A DNA stretch of 64,000 nucleotides from Pseudomonas sp. URMO17WK12:I11 (GCF_007677725.1 NZ_VEDF01000009.1:173512-237511); one strand, 5' to 3'; counted from the stretch's first letter, positions 30,880-41,900 are shown. Notes: generated by a model not told the origin, from the sequence alone. Program-made: numbers and translations.

Positions 30880-30918
30880 AGTGTCCTCGCAAGTGCAGTG
30901 TGTGGTTAGGCTCGCGCG

Positions 30919-31575
30919 TCACGCTCCTGCCGGGTCGACAAGGGCCATGCGCGTTGGGTCAGCAGCCTGGTCGTCAGTGCCCAGGGTGTGCTGCTTAGCC
31001 AGTTGTAGATCCATGTATTCGTAAGCAATCCGTATTGCCTGGGCGGTGTCGAAGGCATCGCCCGACAACGCGCCACGCAGCCACAAGCCATCGATCAGGG
31101 CCGCCAGGCCGCGGGCAGCCTTGCGCGCATGGTAGAGCGGCAAGACGCGGCGAAACTGGCAGCACAGGTTGGAGTACAAGCGGTGGTCATTGATCCGCTG
31201 CAACCTGTGCAAATCGGGCTGGTGCATGCTGGAGGCCCAGAAGGCCAGCCAGGTTTTCATCGCCGGGCCGTTCACCTGGCTGGCATCGAAGTTGCCCTCG
31301 ATGATCACTTTCAGGTGGGCGCGCGGGCTGTCGTCGGCAAGGGCCTGGCGACGTGCTCGAACGCCTTCGTTGAGCATGTTCATGATGTAACCCATCGTCG
31401 CTGCGATCAGGCCGTTCTTGTCCCGAAAGTAGTGACTGATGATGCCGTTCGACACGCCGGCCAAACGGGCAATCAGCGCAATGCTGGCATCCCCCAGACC
31501 GACCTGATCGACCGCCTGCAATGTGGCTTCGATCAACTGCTGGCGGCGGATGGGTTGCATACCGACCTTGGGCAT
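30919..31575 (-). CDS. betI: TetR-family repressor BetI
   Basis: 218 residues. The N-terminal TetR helix-turn-helix (about 9-55: RRQQLIEATLQAVDQVGLGDASIALIARLAGVS, shown in part) and NGIISHYFRDKNGLI are typical BetI. BetI represses the bet genes until choline binds. The C-terminal tail, from about residue 197 (TLGTDDQAADPTRMALVDP), extends about 20 residues beyond the usual 195-198-residue BetI. A perfect operator palindrome lies 70 bp upstream of the start. Confidence 0.95.
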   Translation of the reverse strand: MPKVGMQPIRRQQLIEATLQAVDQVGLGDASIALIARLAGVSNGIISHYFRDKNGLIAATMGYIMNMLNEGVRARRQALADDSPRAHLKVIIEGNFDASQVNGPAMKTWLAFWASSMHQPDLHRLQRINDHRLYSNLCCQFRRVLPLYHARKAARGLAALIDGLWLRGALSGDAFDTAQAIRIAYEYMDLQLAKQHTLGTDDQAADPTRMALVDPAGA

Positions 31576-31644
31576 CTTGCTTTCTCCTCAGGCCTGCGAG
31601 CAGACGAAATGCGGCTGACTCGGCGAGGACCAGTCTATTTTGTT

Positions 31645-31664
31645 TTGATTGAACGTTCAATCAA
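31645..31664. promoter_or_regulatory. BetI-type operator palindrome
   Basis: TTGATTGAACGTTCAATCAA is a perfect 20-bp palindrome between betI and betT. It agrees with the ATTGAACGTTCAAT-type sites known for BetI and fits a TetR dimer pair. Confidence 0.8.
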
Positions 31665-32050
31665 TAAAGAATAAGCTCTGCGACAATTTGTGCCATTGAC
31701 AGCCTGAAGGGCGTTTCAAAGCGCACGGATTGACACCCCAGGAAATCGCGTAACCCCCGGAATACAAGGCGTTGACGGGTATGAGCGTGGCGAAATGCAG
31801 ATTCTGTCGTATGGCCCTGGCCCTGCGACAGGCCCTTGGAGCGGGCGCGGTGCTCTGTGACGAATGCGCGCACCTCGGGCTGAGGGAAGGCATTTGCAGC
31901 AGGCCACCTGTCTGTTTTTTGCAACGTATCGATTCGGGTTCACGGTTTCCAAGGTGCTTTTATAACACCTGACGCAGTGGGGGTATTCCACCAATTGCTC
32001 GGGAAAGATTGATTAGCCTCCACAGCCGCACTGCCCGGAGCATTCGTGCA
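31665..32050 (+). other. Intergenic region between the BetI operator and betT
   Basis: 386 bp that should contain the betT promoter. A 63-codon frame at 31781-31972 has two CxxC pairs but no ribosome-binding site and is not called. An upstream in-frame TTG for betT (32009) also lacks support. Confidence 0.5.
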
Positions 32051-34054
32051 ATGACTTCTGCCTCACTCACCCAACCCCCCGCCGAGAGGGTCCGGGTCAA
32101 CCGCGTGGTGTTCTTCACCTCCGCGCTGATGATCCTCGTTCTGACTGCCTTGCTTATCGCCGTACCGGAAACCGCCGGCCAGGTCCTGGGGGTTGCCCAG
32201 AAATGGCTGACTCGCACCTTTGGCTGGTACTACATGCTGGTCATCTGCGGGTACCTGGTATTCGTCATCTACCTGGCTTTCTCCGACTACGGCAGCCTCA
32301 AGCTCGGTGGCAAGGACGATCAACCCGATTTCAGCTACGGCGCCTGGGCCGGCATGCTGTTCTCCTCCGGGATCGGCATCTCGCTGCTGTACTTCGGCGC
32401 GTCCGAGCCGCTGGACCATTACTTCAACCCGCCTGAAGGCACGCCGGCGAGCCTTGAGGCTGCGCGCCAGGGGCTGCAGTTGACGTTCCTGCATTGGGGG
32501 CTTCATGGCTGGGCGATCTACGCCTTGGTTGGCCTGGCCGTGGGCTACTTCGCCTATCGCCACAACCAGCCGTTGGCGCTGCGTTCAGCGCTGTATCCGT
32601 TGGTCGGCGAGCGCTGGGTCAAAGGCGCTGCGGGCAATGCCGTGGACATCTTCGGCATGTTCGTCACCTTGCTGGGGCTGGTCACCAACCTGGGTATCGG
32701 CTCGATGCAGGTGGCCTCGGGCCTTGAATACCTGTTCGGCATGGACCACAGCAAGACCAACCTGCTGATGGTGATCCTGGTGATGGCAGGCGTGGCCACC
32801 GTGGCTGCGGTGTCGGGGGTCGAGAACGGCATCCGTCGCCTGTCCAACCTGAACATCGCGCTGTTCAGCGGCCTGCTGGTCTTCGTGCTGCTGGGCGGGG
32901 AGACGCTGCACCTGCTCAACGGCTTCGTGCAGAACGTCGGCGACTACCTCAACGGCATCGTGCTCAAGACCTTCGACCTTTACGTGTATGAAGGCGAGGG
33001 CGGCAAGTCCGAGCGCTGGCTGGGGTTGTGGACCGTGTTCTACTGGGCCTGGTGGATTTCCTGGGGGCCATTCGTCGGCATGTTCATCGCGCGCATCTCC
33101 AAGGGCCGCACGGTGCGCCAACTGGTCATGGGAGTGCTGCTGATTCCACTGGGCTTCACCCTGGCCTGGCTGTCGATCTTCGGCAACACCGCGCTGGACC
33201 TGGTCATCAACCAAGGGGCCGTAGAGCTGGGCAAGACCGCGCTGGAGCAGCCTTCGATGTCGATCTACCAACTGCTCGAGTACTTCCCGGCGGCCAAGAT
33301 CGTCATCGGCGTCGCGGTGTTCGTGGGCTTCGTGCTGTTCCTCACCCCGGCCGACTCCGGCGCGGTGATGATGGCCAACCTGTCGTGCAAGGGCGGCAAG
33401 GTCGACGAAGACGCCCCGCACTGGATGGTGGTGTTCTGGTCGGTGGTGATCACCCTGGTGACCATCGGTTTGCTGTTCGCTGGCAACTTCGAAGCCATGC
33501 AGACCATGGTGGTACTGGCGGGCCTGCCGTTCTCGGTGGTGCTGGTGCTGTTCATGTTCGGCCTGTACAAGGCCATGAAGCAGGATGTGGCGGTCGAGCA
33601 GGAACGCGCCGAACTGGCCGCCCGCGGTCGCCGTGGCTTCAGCGAACGCCTGAGCCAGCTTGAATTGCAGCCGACCCAGGCCGTGGTGCAGCGCTTCATG
33701 GACAAGCAGGTCAGCCCGGCGCTCAAGGAAGCTGCGCTGCAGTTGCAGGCCCTGGGCTTCGAGGTCGAGACGCGGTTGGGGCAGTCGCGCAACATGATGG
33801 GCCTGCGGGTGATGATGGAGGAAGGCAACCCGTTCGTTTACGAAGTGAGCCTCGATGGCTACCTGGCGCCGCCGAGCGAAGCCCAAGTCGAAGGCGACGC
33901 CCAGGTGCGCCAGCGCTTCTACCGCGCCGAGGTTTACCTGCACGACGGCAGCCAGGAGTACGACCTGATGGGCTTCACGCCCGAGCAGATCGTGCGCGAT
34001 GTGCTCGACCAGTTCGAAAGCCATCGGCAGGTACTGGGCCGCGTCTACAGCTGA
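32051..34054 (+). CDS. betT: High-affinity choline transporter BetT (BCCT family)
   Basis: The 667-residue transporter imports choline using an ion gradient. Twelve membrane helices contain the BCCT tryptophan-rich signature WTVFYWAWWISWGPFVG followed by MFIARISKGRTVRQ. A hydrophilic cytoplasmic tail of about 150 residues follows (from about residue 520); such tails act in osmotic regulation of BetT. The ATG at 32051 follows CGGAG by 10 nt. It is divergent from betIBA and feeds its substrate to BetA. Confidence 0.93.
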   Translation: MTSASLTQPPAERVRVNRVVFFTSALMILVLTALLIAVPETAGQVLGVAQKWLTRTFGWYYMLVICGYLVFVIYLAFSDYGSLKLGGKDDQPDFSYGAWAGMLFSSGIGISLLYFGASEPLDHYFNPPEGTPASLEAARQGLQLTFLHWGLHGWAIYALVGLAVGYFAYRHNQPLALRSALYPLVGERWVKGAAGNAVDIFGMFVTLLGLVTNLGIGSMQVASGLEYLFGMDHSKTNLLMVILVMAGVATVAAVSGVENGIRRLSNLNIALFSGLLVFVLLGGETLHLLNGFVQNVGDYLNGIVLKTFDLYVYEGEGGKSERWLGLWTVFYWAWWISWGPFVGMFIARISKGRTVRQLVMGVLLIPLGFTLAWLSIFGNTALDLVINQGAVELGKTALEQPSMSIYQLLEYFPAAKIVIGVAVFVGFVLFLTPADSGAVMMANLSCKGGKVDEDAPHWMVVFWSVVITLVTIGLLFAGNFEAMQTMVVLAGLPFSVVLVLFMFGLYKAMKQDVAVEQERAELAARGRRGFSERLSQLELQPTQAVVQRFMDKQVSPALKEAALQLQALGFEVETRLGQSRNMMGLRVMMEEGNPFVYEVSLDGYLAPPSEAQVEGDAQVRQRFYRAEVYLHDGSQEYDLMGFTPEQIVRDVLDQFESHRQVLGRVYS

Positions 34055-34061
34055 CGCCGCG

Positions 34062-34077
34062 GCCCATGCGCATGGGC
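34062..34077. promoter_or_regulatory. Perfect 16-bp palindrome after betT
   Basis: GCCCATGCGCATGGGC is its own reverse complement, 7 bp after the betT stop and 72 bp before the next start. It may be a short hairpin (6-bp stem, GCGC loop) or an operator for the following giant gene. Confidence 0.35.
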
Positions 34078-34149
34078 GTAACTATCTAGCGCCATGCGCG
34101 CCGGAGCCAGCGCGACCTTGGAGGGCCATTTCCGACCAAGGTTGCGCTC

Positions 34150-37100
34150 ATGTCCGCTACGTCCCCTGGCGACTTCAAAACCCTCGTTGCGCGGCAGTTC
34201 GCCACGCGTCCGACACTGCGATCGGTGCTGTCCCAGCAGTTGCTCGCCGTGCTCCAGCAAACCCATCCGCTGCTTCTGACCGTGCAGCCGGCGCTAGCGG
34301 ATGCGCAAGCCATTCTGTTGATAAGCCCTGATCCGCTGCAGCCGTCCTGGTCCTCGCAACCGCTGCTGGAAGTGGCGATGCGGGCTGTCTTCGAGCAGCA
34401 GCCCATGGACTTTACGCCGGTAGCGGGGCGCCACTATCAGCTCAGCGTGGCAGCGCCTCATCGCTTCGCTCACGCCGATGACTCGTTGTCGTACGTGGCT
34501 CTGGGCAGTGCCGACGTCGCTCTCAATGCCTTGCTGGTCGAGCTGCCGCTATGGTTGCAGCAGGCGCAAATCGACTATTGGAATGCACAGGCAGGTGCAG
34601 GTGTGAGCCGCGAGCTGTGGTTGCAGGGGGTGTTGCAACAGGCCGTACTGCAAAACCTGCCGCTGCAGAGCCTGGATGAGGCGCAGCGACGTTGTCTGCG
34701 CGGGCTGCTCAAAGGCGGTCAAGCGGCGCCCCAGGCGTTCGCAGTCCAGGCGCAGCTGATCGACGGCGAGCACCGTCAGGTGGTTACCCTGCCCCAGCTT
34801 CTGGTCGTCGGTGAGGCGGACGCGCGTCGGTTGATTCTCTGGTGCACGCCTTGCGGCGTGATTCGTGCCTTCGATACCTTCGAATCCTTCAGTTCGACCT
34901 TGCTCGCACAACTGGCAGAACGGCACCGCTTCGAGCACATGGTCTGGGACCGGTATCTGCTGGAAGGTAACGTGTTCGCCTCCCAGGTCTGCCTGTTACT
35001 GGAAAGCCAGCTGCAGCACATTGCGGCGCTGCACTGGCAGCGGTTCGACGACATTGCGCACATGGAGCGCGTGCTGCATGCCCTGACCGACCCTGCGATG
35101 CACTTCATCCCAGGTTATATCCAGCCGGCGCCCGCCGGGATCCAGCTGCCACCGGGGCTCAGCCGCGCCAAGATGGCCGATAACGTCGCTTATCAGTCGG
35201 CGCTCCTGCAACTGGCCGTCGATCAGCAGGAGTCGGACGGCGTCGGTGCCCTCGATGGCATCCCTACCTTGCAGGCGTTCGCCAGGCAGCGCCTGGCACA
35301 ACTGCTCACGGCCAACCACGGCCTTGACGCTGCCTACGACAGCGATGACATCGTGCTTGAACTCGCCATCGCCCGGGGTGTGCCAGGTGGCGCCGGAGTA
35401 GGACCTGGCGGCGGTGAGAGCCTGGAGGCCCTGGGTTCGAAAAGCCTTACCGAGTTTGCCATCGGCAATCTGAGCGCATTGCATGGAGCGTTCATCAAGA
35501 GCGTCACTCATCGCACTGGCCTGCCGCTTCCCCAGAGCCTGGATGCGCAAGCGATCAAGCGCATGGTCACCGATGCCGACGTCGGCGGGCGCTATCCGCG
35601 CCTGGTTGCGCAGCAGCTCGATGAGCGCAGTGTACGCCCTGCGCGAGTGCGACGCTTCGCCCGCGAATGGCGTAACGACCTGGCCTTTCAGGCACTGGCG
35701 GCGAAATTGGACAACCGCCTGAGCGACACTGGCCTGCAGGTGGTTACCGACTATTGCCTCGGCCACGTCGATCTGCAAACCCCTGGGATTGCCCTGATAC
35801 CGCTGGCTTTCAAACGGGCGGCGGCCTCGAAGCAACGCGATGTGGTCCGGGGCGCCTACCTGCTGTTTTCAGCTGAACCTGCCAAACTGCTGCTGTACTG
35901 CCCACTGTTTGCACCGCCTCTTCTGCGCGAGTACTCGAGCTTTGCCGAGCTGCTCGCGGCAGTGCGCACCAGCCCGACGTTACAGAAGAACCTTCTGGCC
36001 TGGATGGCGCCTGAAGTGCAAGACATCTACGGCCAGGGCGGCTTTGCCGAGCCGCACATCGCCGAGCTGGGTATCGACCCGTTCAATCTGCCTGAGACGC
36101 CCGACCCGGCCAACCTCGACATCCGCCTATGGCTGCATCAAGTGGATGAAAAGCTCTATTCGGCCAACCGTGATCTACTGCTCGAGCTGGCACAGCTGCA
36201 CTCGACGTCGACGGCGCAAAGCCGCTGGCAGAGCCTGGCTGAAGGCGCGTGGTTGCTGTTCAACACCGCCACCCTGCTGATCCGTGGTCCCATCGCCAGC
36301 GTGGCCTGGCTGATCCAACTGCTCGAAAGTCTGGATGATGACCTGGGCGCGCTGGGCGCCGGCAGTGATTTTGAACGAGGGGCCGCTGCCGTGGACGTAC
36401 TGCTCAACCTGGGTATGGCATTGCTGCATCAGCATGCGCCTCCATTCCCTGGCGGCGCTATGCAACCGCCGCCGCGCCCCAGGTTGCTGGGCAGCAGCGA
36501 GCGCTTTGGCAGTGCGAGCGGGGCGCAGGCCACACAGGGCAAAGTGGTGCTGCAAGGCCCGTCATTGCTCGCCACCAGTCAACTGGACATGCGCCCGCGT
36601 GGCAACCAAGGGTTCAACTTTCTCACGGCGCAGAACAAGCAGGCGCTGCGCCGGATGCGCGTGAATGTTTCGCTCGATGCGTTGCAGCCGGTTGCCAGCG
36701 GCAAGCGACAAGGTCTGTATGAAGTGGATGAGCGGTTGTACCTGGCCATGGCTGGCATGACCTTTCGGGTTGGCTTCACAGAGGGTGGCATCAGGGTTTT
36801 CGACGGCGATCAACTGACCGGCCCCTGGCTGGAGTTCCAGGCCGGCGCCTGGCGTATCGATCGAGCGATGCGTGGCGTTGGCGGCATGCCCAAGCGTCGG
36901 GTGGAACGCCTGCGCGAGGCCAACGCTGCGCTGCAGGAATCGCTCAACTCGACCGAGGCCAGTCTGTTGCGCGAAATCAACGCGCTGGTGATCGATTTCA
37001 ATAAGCACCGGGCTTTCCTGGTGAAGGCCGTGGAGGAGCTCTCGAGCTATTCAGGCACGCCGGGGGCGCCTGCGCAGCAGATACTCAGCAACATTGCCAA

Positions 37101-38784
37101 GCAGGCGCGGCTGCGGGTCGTCGCTGATTTGAAGAGCATGGTCGACAAGGGCTTCGCCCATGATCAAGTCGTCTCGCAGATCGCCCGCACGGGACGCCCA
37201 GCGCTGGACATGCAAGAGGCCATCCGCAGGCAGCGCAACGCCACCCGCTACGATTTGATCGAGCGCTGCACGGTGTATAGCCGAGAGCTGAACGTCCTGA
37301 TCGCTGAGGCAAACCTGCAGCAGCTGGGCGATGCCATCGCCGTGTTACCTGAGAGCGAATCTGAAAAACGCAGCTATCAAACGTTTTATCAGCAGGTTGA
37401 AGCGGTGGTGGGGTGGCGCACCGAGCTGGTGGATCTGCTGGCCCGTTTCGACAGGGTGCTGGAAGACTCCCTGGCCGACCGCCTGGTAGCGTTCAGGAAT
37501 GAAGAAACCGGGGAGAGAATCAACAAGGAGGCATGGCTTGGGCAGATCATCCAGGAGCGTCGGTTGACTGCTGTCGACCATGCCTTCGGGCTGTTGATGG
37601 ACCTTGCCGAAGCCAGCTTGAACCGCCTGGCGGCAGTCGACGAGCAGGTTCTAGTGGACTATGCGGACTATCTGTCCAACCCCGAGCTTCGCAGCTCCGG
37701 CAGCGCCCATGGCGAAGCTGCGGCTGAGCCGGACCTCAAGGAACGCGTTGAGATTCTCAGCGGTGTTCTTCAGGACTACAAGCAGGCCGAAGCGATGAGT
37801 GGCTATTTGACCAGCCTGGGCGGCGAAGCGGTCCGGCAGGAACCACTGGCAGCCTATCGCCGAGTCTTGAAACAGCTGATCGACGTTGCCCAGGAGGATC
37901 TCGATCAGGCCGTGCGGGAAACGGAGCTGGCCGAACCTCGGCAGCCGCGGTTACCGGTGTACGCGAGCCGTGGCGGGCGCCGCAAAGTCGTGACCACCCG
38001 GCGGGGACACAGGGTCGTCGCCGAGGAAGCGGAGGTCGATGGACACACTGTGGTCCGGCAGCTGGATTTTCGCAAAGCGGTGCTGAAAACGTTCCATCAG
38101 CAAGATGGACGCTGGGTGGAGGACAGCGCAGCGCTGCCCCTCACCCCAGAGCCGGTGCCTGAAACTCTGGCATCGGTTTCTGCCGCACGCGCTGCCAGCT
38201 TGCTGGGGCAGGTCGAAAAAGTCATTGGCTTGGCCAGGCAATACTTCAAGGCCGACGAGCCGCGTGGACTGGAAACCGTGATCGACGGCCACATCAACAA
38301 ACTGACCGAGTTGTCGGCCAAGCTGCCTGATCAGCACAACGAATCATTGCTCGAACGCCTGGGAGACGGTATTGACCGGCTGCACAATGCCCGTGACGAC
38401 ATGCTGCGCGGCCTGTACCTGTCGACACGCCATCCCACGGCGCAGAGCCTGCGCTTTCTGCTGCAGCATGAGGCGGTCACGGTCAGCCGTTCGCAGGCCC
38501 GCAAGGCGACCCTGGCGGGTGATTACCTGGACATCTACGAGGTCCGCCGGCGCGCCGTCGGCGCCCAGACCCAAGGCAAAGGCCTATGGGAGGCTCACTT
38601 TCACTACCCCGAAGCGACCACGCCTGCGCTGGCCTTCAGCAAAGGCCATTTGAAGATCTGGTCAGAACGCAAACTCGGTCGCGAGGCGCAGATGCGCGCA
38701 GCGCAGACCCGAAACGAGCTGTTGTTCATCTATCGCGGTGACCTGAAGGCGGACCAGGTATCTGACCTGTTCCCGTTCGAGTGA
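34150..38784 (+). CDS. Giant DUF6543/dermonecrotic-toxin-like protein A (1544 aa)
   Basis: No proven function. No signal peptide is visible. The conserved blocks match what I recall of large Pseudomonas proteins annotated DUF6543 or dermonecrotic toxin domain: QAQIDYWN (138-145), SLTEFAIGNL (432-441), DVGGRYP (477-483), a PLAFKRA strand (551-557) and YGQGGFAEPHI (627-637). A hydrophobic stretch follows at about 701-728, then a YEVDERLYLAMAG repeat-like block near 857-870. A charged, probably coiled-coil region begins about 918-957. The C-terminal module has EAHFHYP at 1481-1487. AAGG lies 8 nt before the ATG. The gene is colinear with and paralogous to the next one. It sits between betT and yibQ, where I recall no such gene in P. 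putida reference strains. A toxin or effector role is inferred from the family name only. Confidence 0.75.
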   Translation: MSATSPGDFKTLVARQFATRPTLRSVLSQQLLAVLQQTHPLLLTVQPALADAQAILLISPDPLQPSWSSQPLLEVAMRAVFEQQPMDFTPVAGRHYQLSVAAPHRFAHADDSLSYVALGSADVALNALLVELPLWLQQAQIDYWNAQAGAGVSRELWLQGVLQQAVLQNLPLQSLDEAQRRCLRGLLKGGQAAPQAFAVQAQLIDGEHRQVVTLPQLLVVGEADARRLILWCTPCGVIRAFDTFESFSSTLLAQLAERHRFEHMVWDRYLLEGNVFASQVCLLLESQLQHIAALHWQRFDDIAHMERVLHALTDPAMHFIPGYIQPAPAGIQLPPGLSRAKMADNVAYQSALLQLAVDQQESDGVGALDGIPTLQAFARQRLAQLLTANHGLDAAYDSDDIVLELAIARGVPGGAGVGPGGGESLEALGSKSLTEFAIGNLSALHGAFIKSVTHRTGLPLPQSLDAQAIKRMVTDADVGGRYPRLVAQQLDERSVRPARVRRFAREWRNDLAFQALAAKLDNRLSDTGLQVVTDYCLGHVDLQTPGIALIPLAFKRAAASKQRDVVRGAYLLFSAEPAKLLLYCPLFAPPLLREYSSFAELLAAVRTSPTLQKNLLAWMAPEVQDIYGQGGFAEPHIAELGIDPFNLPETPDPANLDIRLWLHQVDEKLYSANRDLLLELAQLHSTSTAQSRWQSLAEGAWLLFNTATLLIRGPIASVAWLIQLLESLDDDLGALGAGSDFERGAAAVDVLLNLGMALLHQHAPPFPGGAMQPPPRPRLLGSSERFGSASGAQATQGKVVLQGPSLLATSQLDMRPRGNQGFNFLTAQNKQALRRMRVNVSLDALQPVASGKRQGLYEVDERLYLAMAGMTFRVGFTEGGIRVFDGDQLTGPWLEFQAGAWRIDRAMRGVGGMPKRRVERLREANAALQESLNSTEASLLREINALVIDFNKHRAFLVKAVEELSSYSGTPGAPAQQILSNIAKQARLRVVADLKSMVDKGFAHDQVVSQIARTGRPALDMQEAIRRQRNATRYDLIERCTVYSRELNVLIAEANLQQLGDAIAVLPESESEKRSYQTFYQQVEAVVGWRTELVDLLARFDRVLEDSLADRLVAFRNEETGERINKEAWLGQIIQERRLTAVDHAFGLLMDLAEASLNRLAAVDEQVLVDYADYLSNPELRSSGSAHGEAAAEPDLKERVEILSGVLQDYKQAEAMSGYLTSLGGEAVRQEPLAAYRRVLKQLIDVAQEDLDQAVRETELAEPRQPRLPVYASRGGRRKVVTTRRGHRVVAEEAEVDGHTVVRQLDFRKAVLKTFHQQDGRWVEDSAALPLTPEPVPETLASVSAARAASLLGQVEKVIGLARQYFKADEPRGLETVIDGHINKLTELSAKLPDQHNESLLERLGDGIDRLHNARDDMLRGLYLSTRHPTAQSLRFLLQHEAVTVSRSQARKATLAGDYLDIYEVRRRAVGAQTQGKGLWEAHFHYPEATTPALAFSKGHLKIWSERKLGREAQMRAAQTRNELLFIYRGDLKADQVSDLFPFE

Positions 38785-38797
38785 CCGCTCGGCACGT

Positions 38798-38820
38798 GCC
38801 GCAGGCCGCCAGCCTGCGGC
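38798..38820 (+). terminator. Hairpin between the two giant genes
   Basis: A 9-bp stem GCCGCAGGC/GCCTGCGGC with a 5-nt loop, 13 bp after the first giant gene. There is no T tract, so termination is uncertain. Confidence 0.45.
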
Positions 38821-38906
38821 GCGGCGCTGAGCCGCTGCAATAACTACCGCTGGCCGGCCAGCGTCGCGTCTTATGGTCCGATGCTTCATGTTCATGGAGT
38901 ATCGTC

Positions 38907-41900
38907 ATGCCGCTCACCTCACCTGTAGCCACCACGCTCAAAGAAGCCGTGGCGGCCCAGTTCGCGTACCGCCCGACCTTTCGCCACACCCTCAGCAAAG
39001 CGGTGCTTGAGGCGGTGGCGAGGCGTTTTCCCGACAAGGCCAACGTCACTGTCGATCATGACAGTCAAGAGCCGTATACGCTTTATCGCCGCAACCAGCA
39101 GGGCAAGCTACGCCCGGAGCGGTTGCTCGATCTGTTGCTGAAGGCCTACCTGCAAGGCATCACGATAGCGTTCGGCGAGCACGACAAGCTGTTGCTGCAA
39201 GGCTACGACAGGTCACTGCTGGACGCTGTGTTCGAGAGCACTCCAGGGGGTACCCCGCCGGATGAAGGCGCCATGCTCGCGCTAAATGACCTGAACGATG
39301 ACCTCAACGCGGCGTTGGCTGGCTTGATGTCGGCATTCCAGCAGGCCCAGGTGCGCTTCTGGAATGAAGACGATGCGATCATCCCAGTGACCACCGGCAT
39401 CGGTCGCCATGGCTGGATGCGCCAGGTCTTGCGGGCCAGCTTGCTCGGCGCAGCGCAATCGTCCGAGCTCGCAGAGGAGGAAAAGGCCTGCCTCTATGAA
39501 GTGCTGCTGAACGCGCCGGACAAGCCGGCGGTGGCCGCCATCGAACTCGAATATTCCGTCGGTGCAGAGCGCTTTACCCATGTACTGCCGGATTTGCTGA
39601 TCGAAGCCGAACGGGAAACGCGCGGCCTGGTGATCCATTGCATGCCAGGTCGCTTTGCCGCATTCGACTCGCTGGGCGATTTCGAGGCGCATCTGGCCAG
39701 CCAATACGCCGCAGCCGAGGACACGAGCCTGAGCTGGCGCCGCCTTGCCTTCGAGGGTGATGCATGCCTGCAGCAATCGGCACTCTTGCTTGAAGGCCTG
39801 CTCGATGCTGTGCAGCGGCTGCGGCTGTCGTCGATAACCGACATTCGGACACTGGAGCAGGCATTGTCGACGCTGACCGACCCGGCGACGCGTTTTCTCA
39901 ATGACCATTATTTCCCGGTGGACGCTGAGCGTCCGGCGCTGCCGCAATGGCTGCTGCAAGCCACAGATGCCGACCAGTTCGAGTACCAGGTAGCACTGCT
40001 TGACCTAGCGATCGGGCACGCACTGGCAGGCGGTCGCTCGTCTCTGGAGGGTGTGCAAGACCTGCATGGCTACGCTGCCAGGCGCCTGCGCGAGGAATTG
40101 CTCAAAGACTATCCCACTGAAGCCAACTACTTTCCCGACGACCTGCTGTTGCAGGTTTCCATTCCCGACCCGCTGCTGGACAAGGAGCTGCCCGTGCGTC
40201 TCCAGCCCGCTGGCAGCCTGAGTCTGACCGAATTCGCCATAGGCCGGCTCGACGGCTTGGACAATGCGGTCATCACCGGCATCAGTCATCGCCATGAGCA
40301 GCTGATCATGCCGTGGATGACGCCCGTCTATGCCGTTGAGCTGGTCGAGCGCGTCGACGTCGGTGGCGTCTATCCAGGGCATGTCGCGGCGCTGCTCGAC
40401 GAGCCACAGCAACAGCCGGCGCGCATAGCCCGCTTCGCCAGGGAGTGGCGCAGTGCGCTGCTGTTCGACGCGCTACGTGGCAAAGTCGAGGGAACGCTGG
40501 ATACCCCCTGCTGGCAGGCGCTTGCCGAGTTCTGTCGCAGCGGTCGCGACCTCAGGGCTAACCTGAGCCTCGCGCCGTTGGCGTTCCGGGCTGCGCCCGA
40601 CAGCCGTCAACGTCACAGCGCTGCCTGCATGTACGTCATCACCCTGCAGCAACCCTCGGCAGTCTTGCTCTATCGCCCGCTCTACCGCGAAGGGACGCTG
40701 CTGCGATATGCCGACAATGCCGCGCTGATGGCAGCGCTCAGCCAGGCGGGCGCGCTGCAGGATAGCGTGCTGGAATGGCTGCCGCCTTCGGCGTATAGCA
40801 CCTACGCCAATGGTGGTTTCGTGGAACCGCACCTGCGCCGGGTCATCTTCGATACCTCGCTCTGGCCAGAACCGGTCGAGCCCGTGCAACTGGCACTGAG
40901 CGCCTATCTAGCCGACATCGACACGCGCCTGTATCAGGACAAGCGCCAGGCCCTGCTGGCCATGGCTGAGCGCCAATCGCTGTCGAACGCCGAACAACGC
41001 TGGCGTGTGGCCAAGCGTTTCGCCTGGATGCTGTTCGACCTGGTAGCGCCGGTGTTGCCCGGGCCTTTGGGTAAGGTCGCCTGGGTGGTGGGCTTGCTGG
41101 CGCCACTGCTGCAGGCGGGCAGTGGCAAGCAGCAAGAGGAGGCGAATACGCTGCTTGGCGTGAACCTGGCAGCGAGCCTGGCGATGAGCGTATTGCACGC
41201 GCGTCTGCCACGACCGGTAATGCCGCCCAGCCCCCGACCCGCCTCGGCAGTTGCTCTGGCCGGCGAGCCTCTGCCACGCCTGCCGATGATGCCGGCACCC
41301 GCCGCTGCACACGGTCTGGCCGACGCGCCGCTGCGGGCCCAGGCCAAGTACCTTGAAATCGGTCACGGTTGGGGCGCAGGCCCCTTGGCGCAACAGGCTG
41401 CGCTGCAGCCCTACCAAGCGCACGTAGACCTGAGCGCCGCGGTCCATGCCAATCGCCTCTATTACCTGGATGAACGCTTCTATGCCGAGCTCTACGGAAA
41501 ATATTACGAAGTGGGGCACGATCAGGGCGGGCGACGCATTCTCGGCCCGTCCGGCAACTGGGGCCCTTGGCTGTTCGACGACGGCAGCCGGTTGCGGGTA
41601 CGCATCGATGGTTTCGCCTGGGGTGGGCAGTCTGGCCGCAAAGGCGCTGCCCAGGTGGCGCGTGACCAGCGCAAGTTCGACCAGATGGCCGCGCGCGTGG
41701 CTCAGTGTTTCAGGGCCATTGACGACAATCTGCCGCTATTGCGCGAGCGCTTCGATGCCGAAGTGGCGCGGTACCAGGAAATGCTCGATGTGCAGCAGCG
41801 TCGTGACACCGCCGCGCTCAACAAGGCAGGCCTGGACGAGGAAAAACTGCAGAAGTTGCTTGTGCTGTTTTCCGAGAAGATCGACCTCAAGCTGCAGGAG

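Noticed and set aside
31781..31972. Small frame with CRFC and CDEC pairs, suggestive of a zinc ribbon, upstream of betT
   Set aside because: No Shine-Dalgarno at usable spacing, poor sequence after the second CxxC pair, and it lies in the bet regulatory region.
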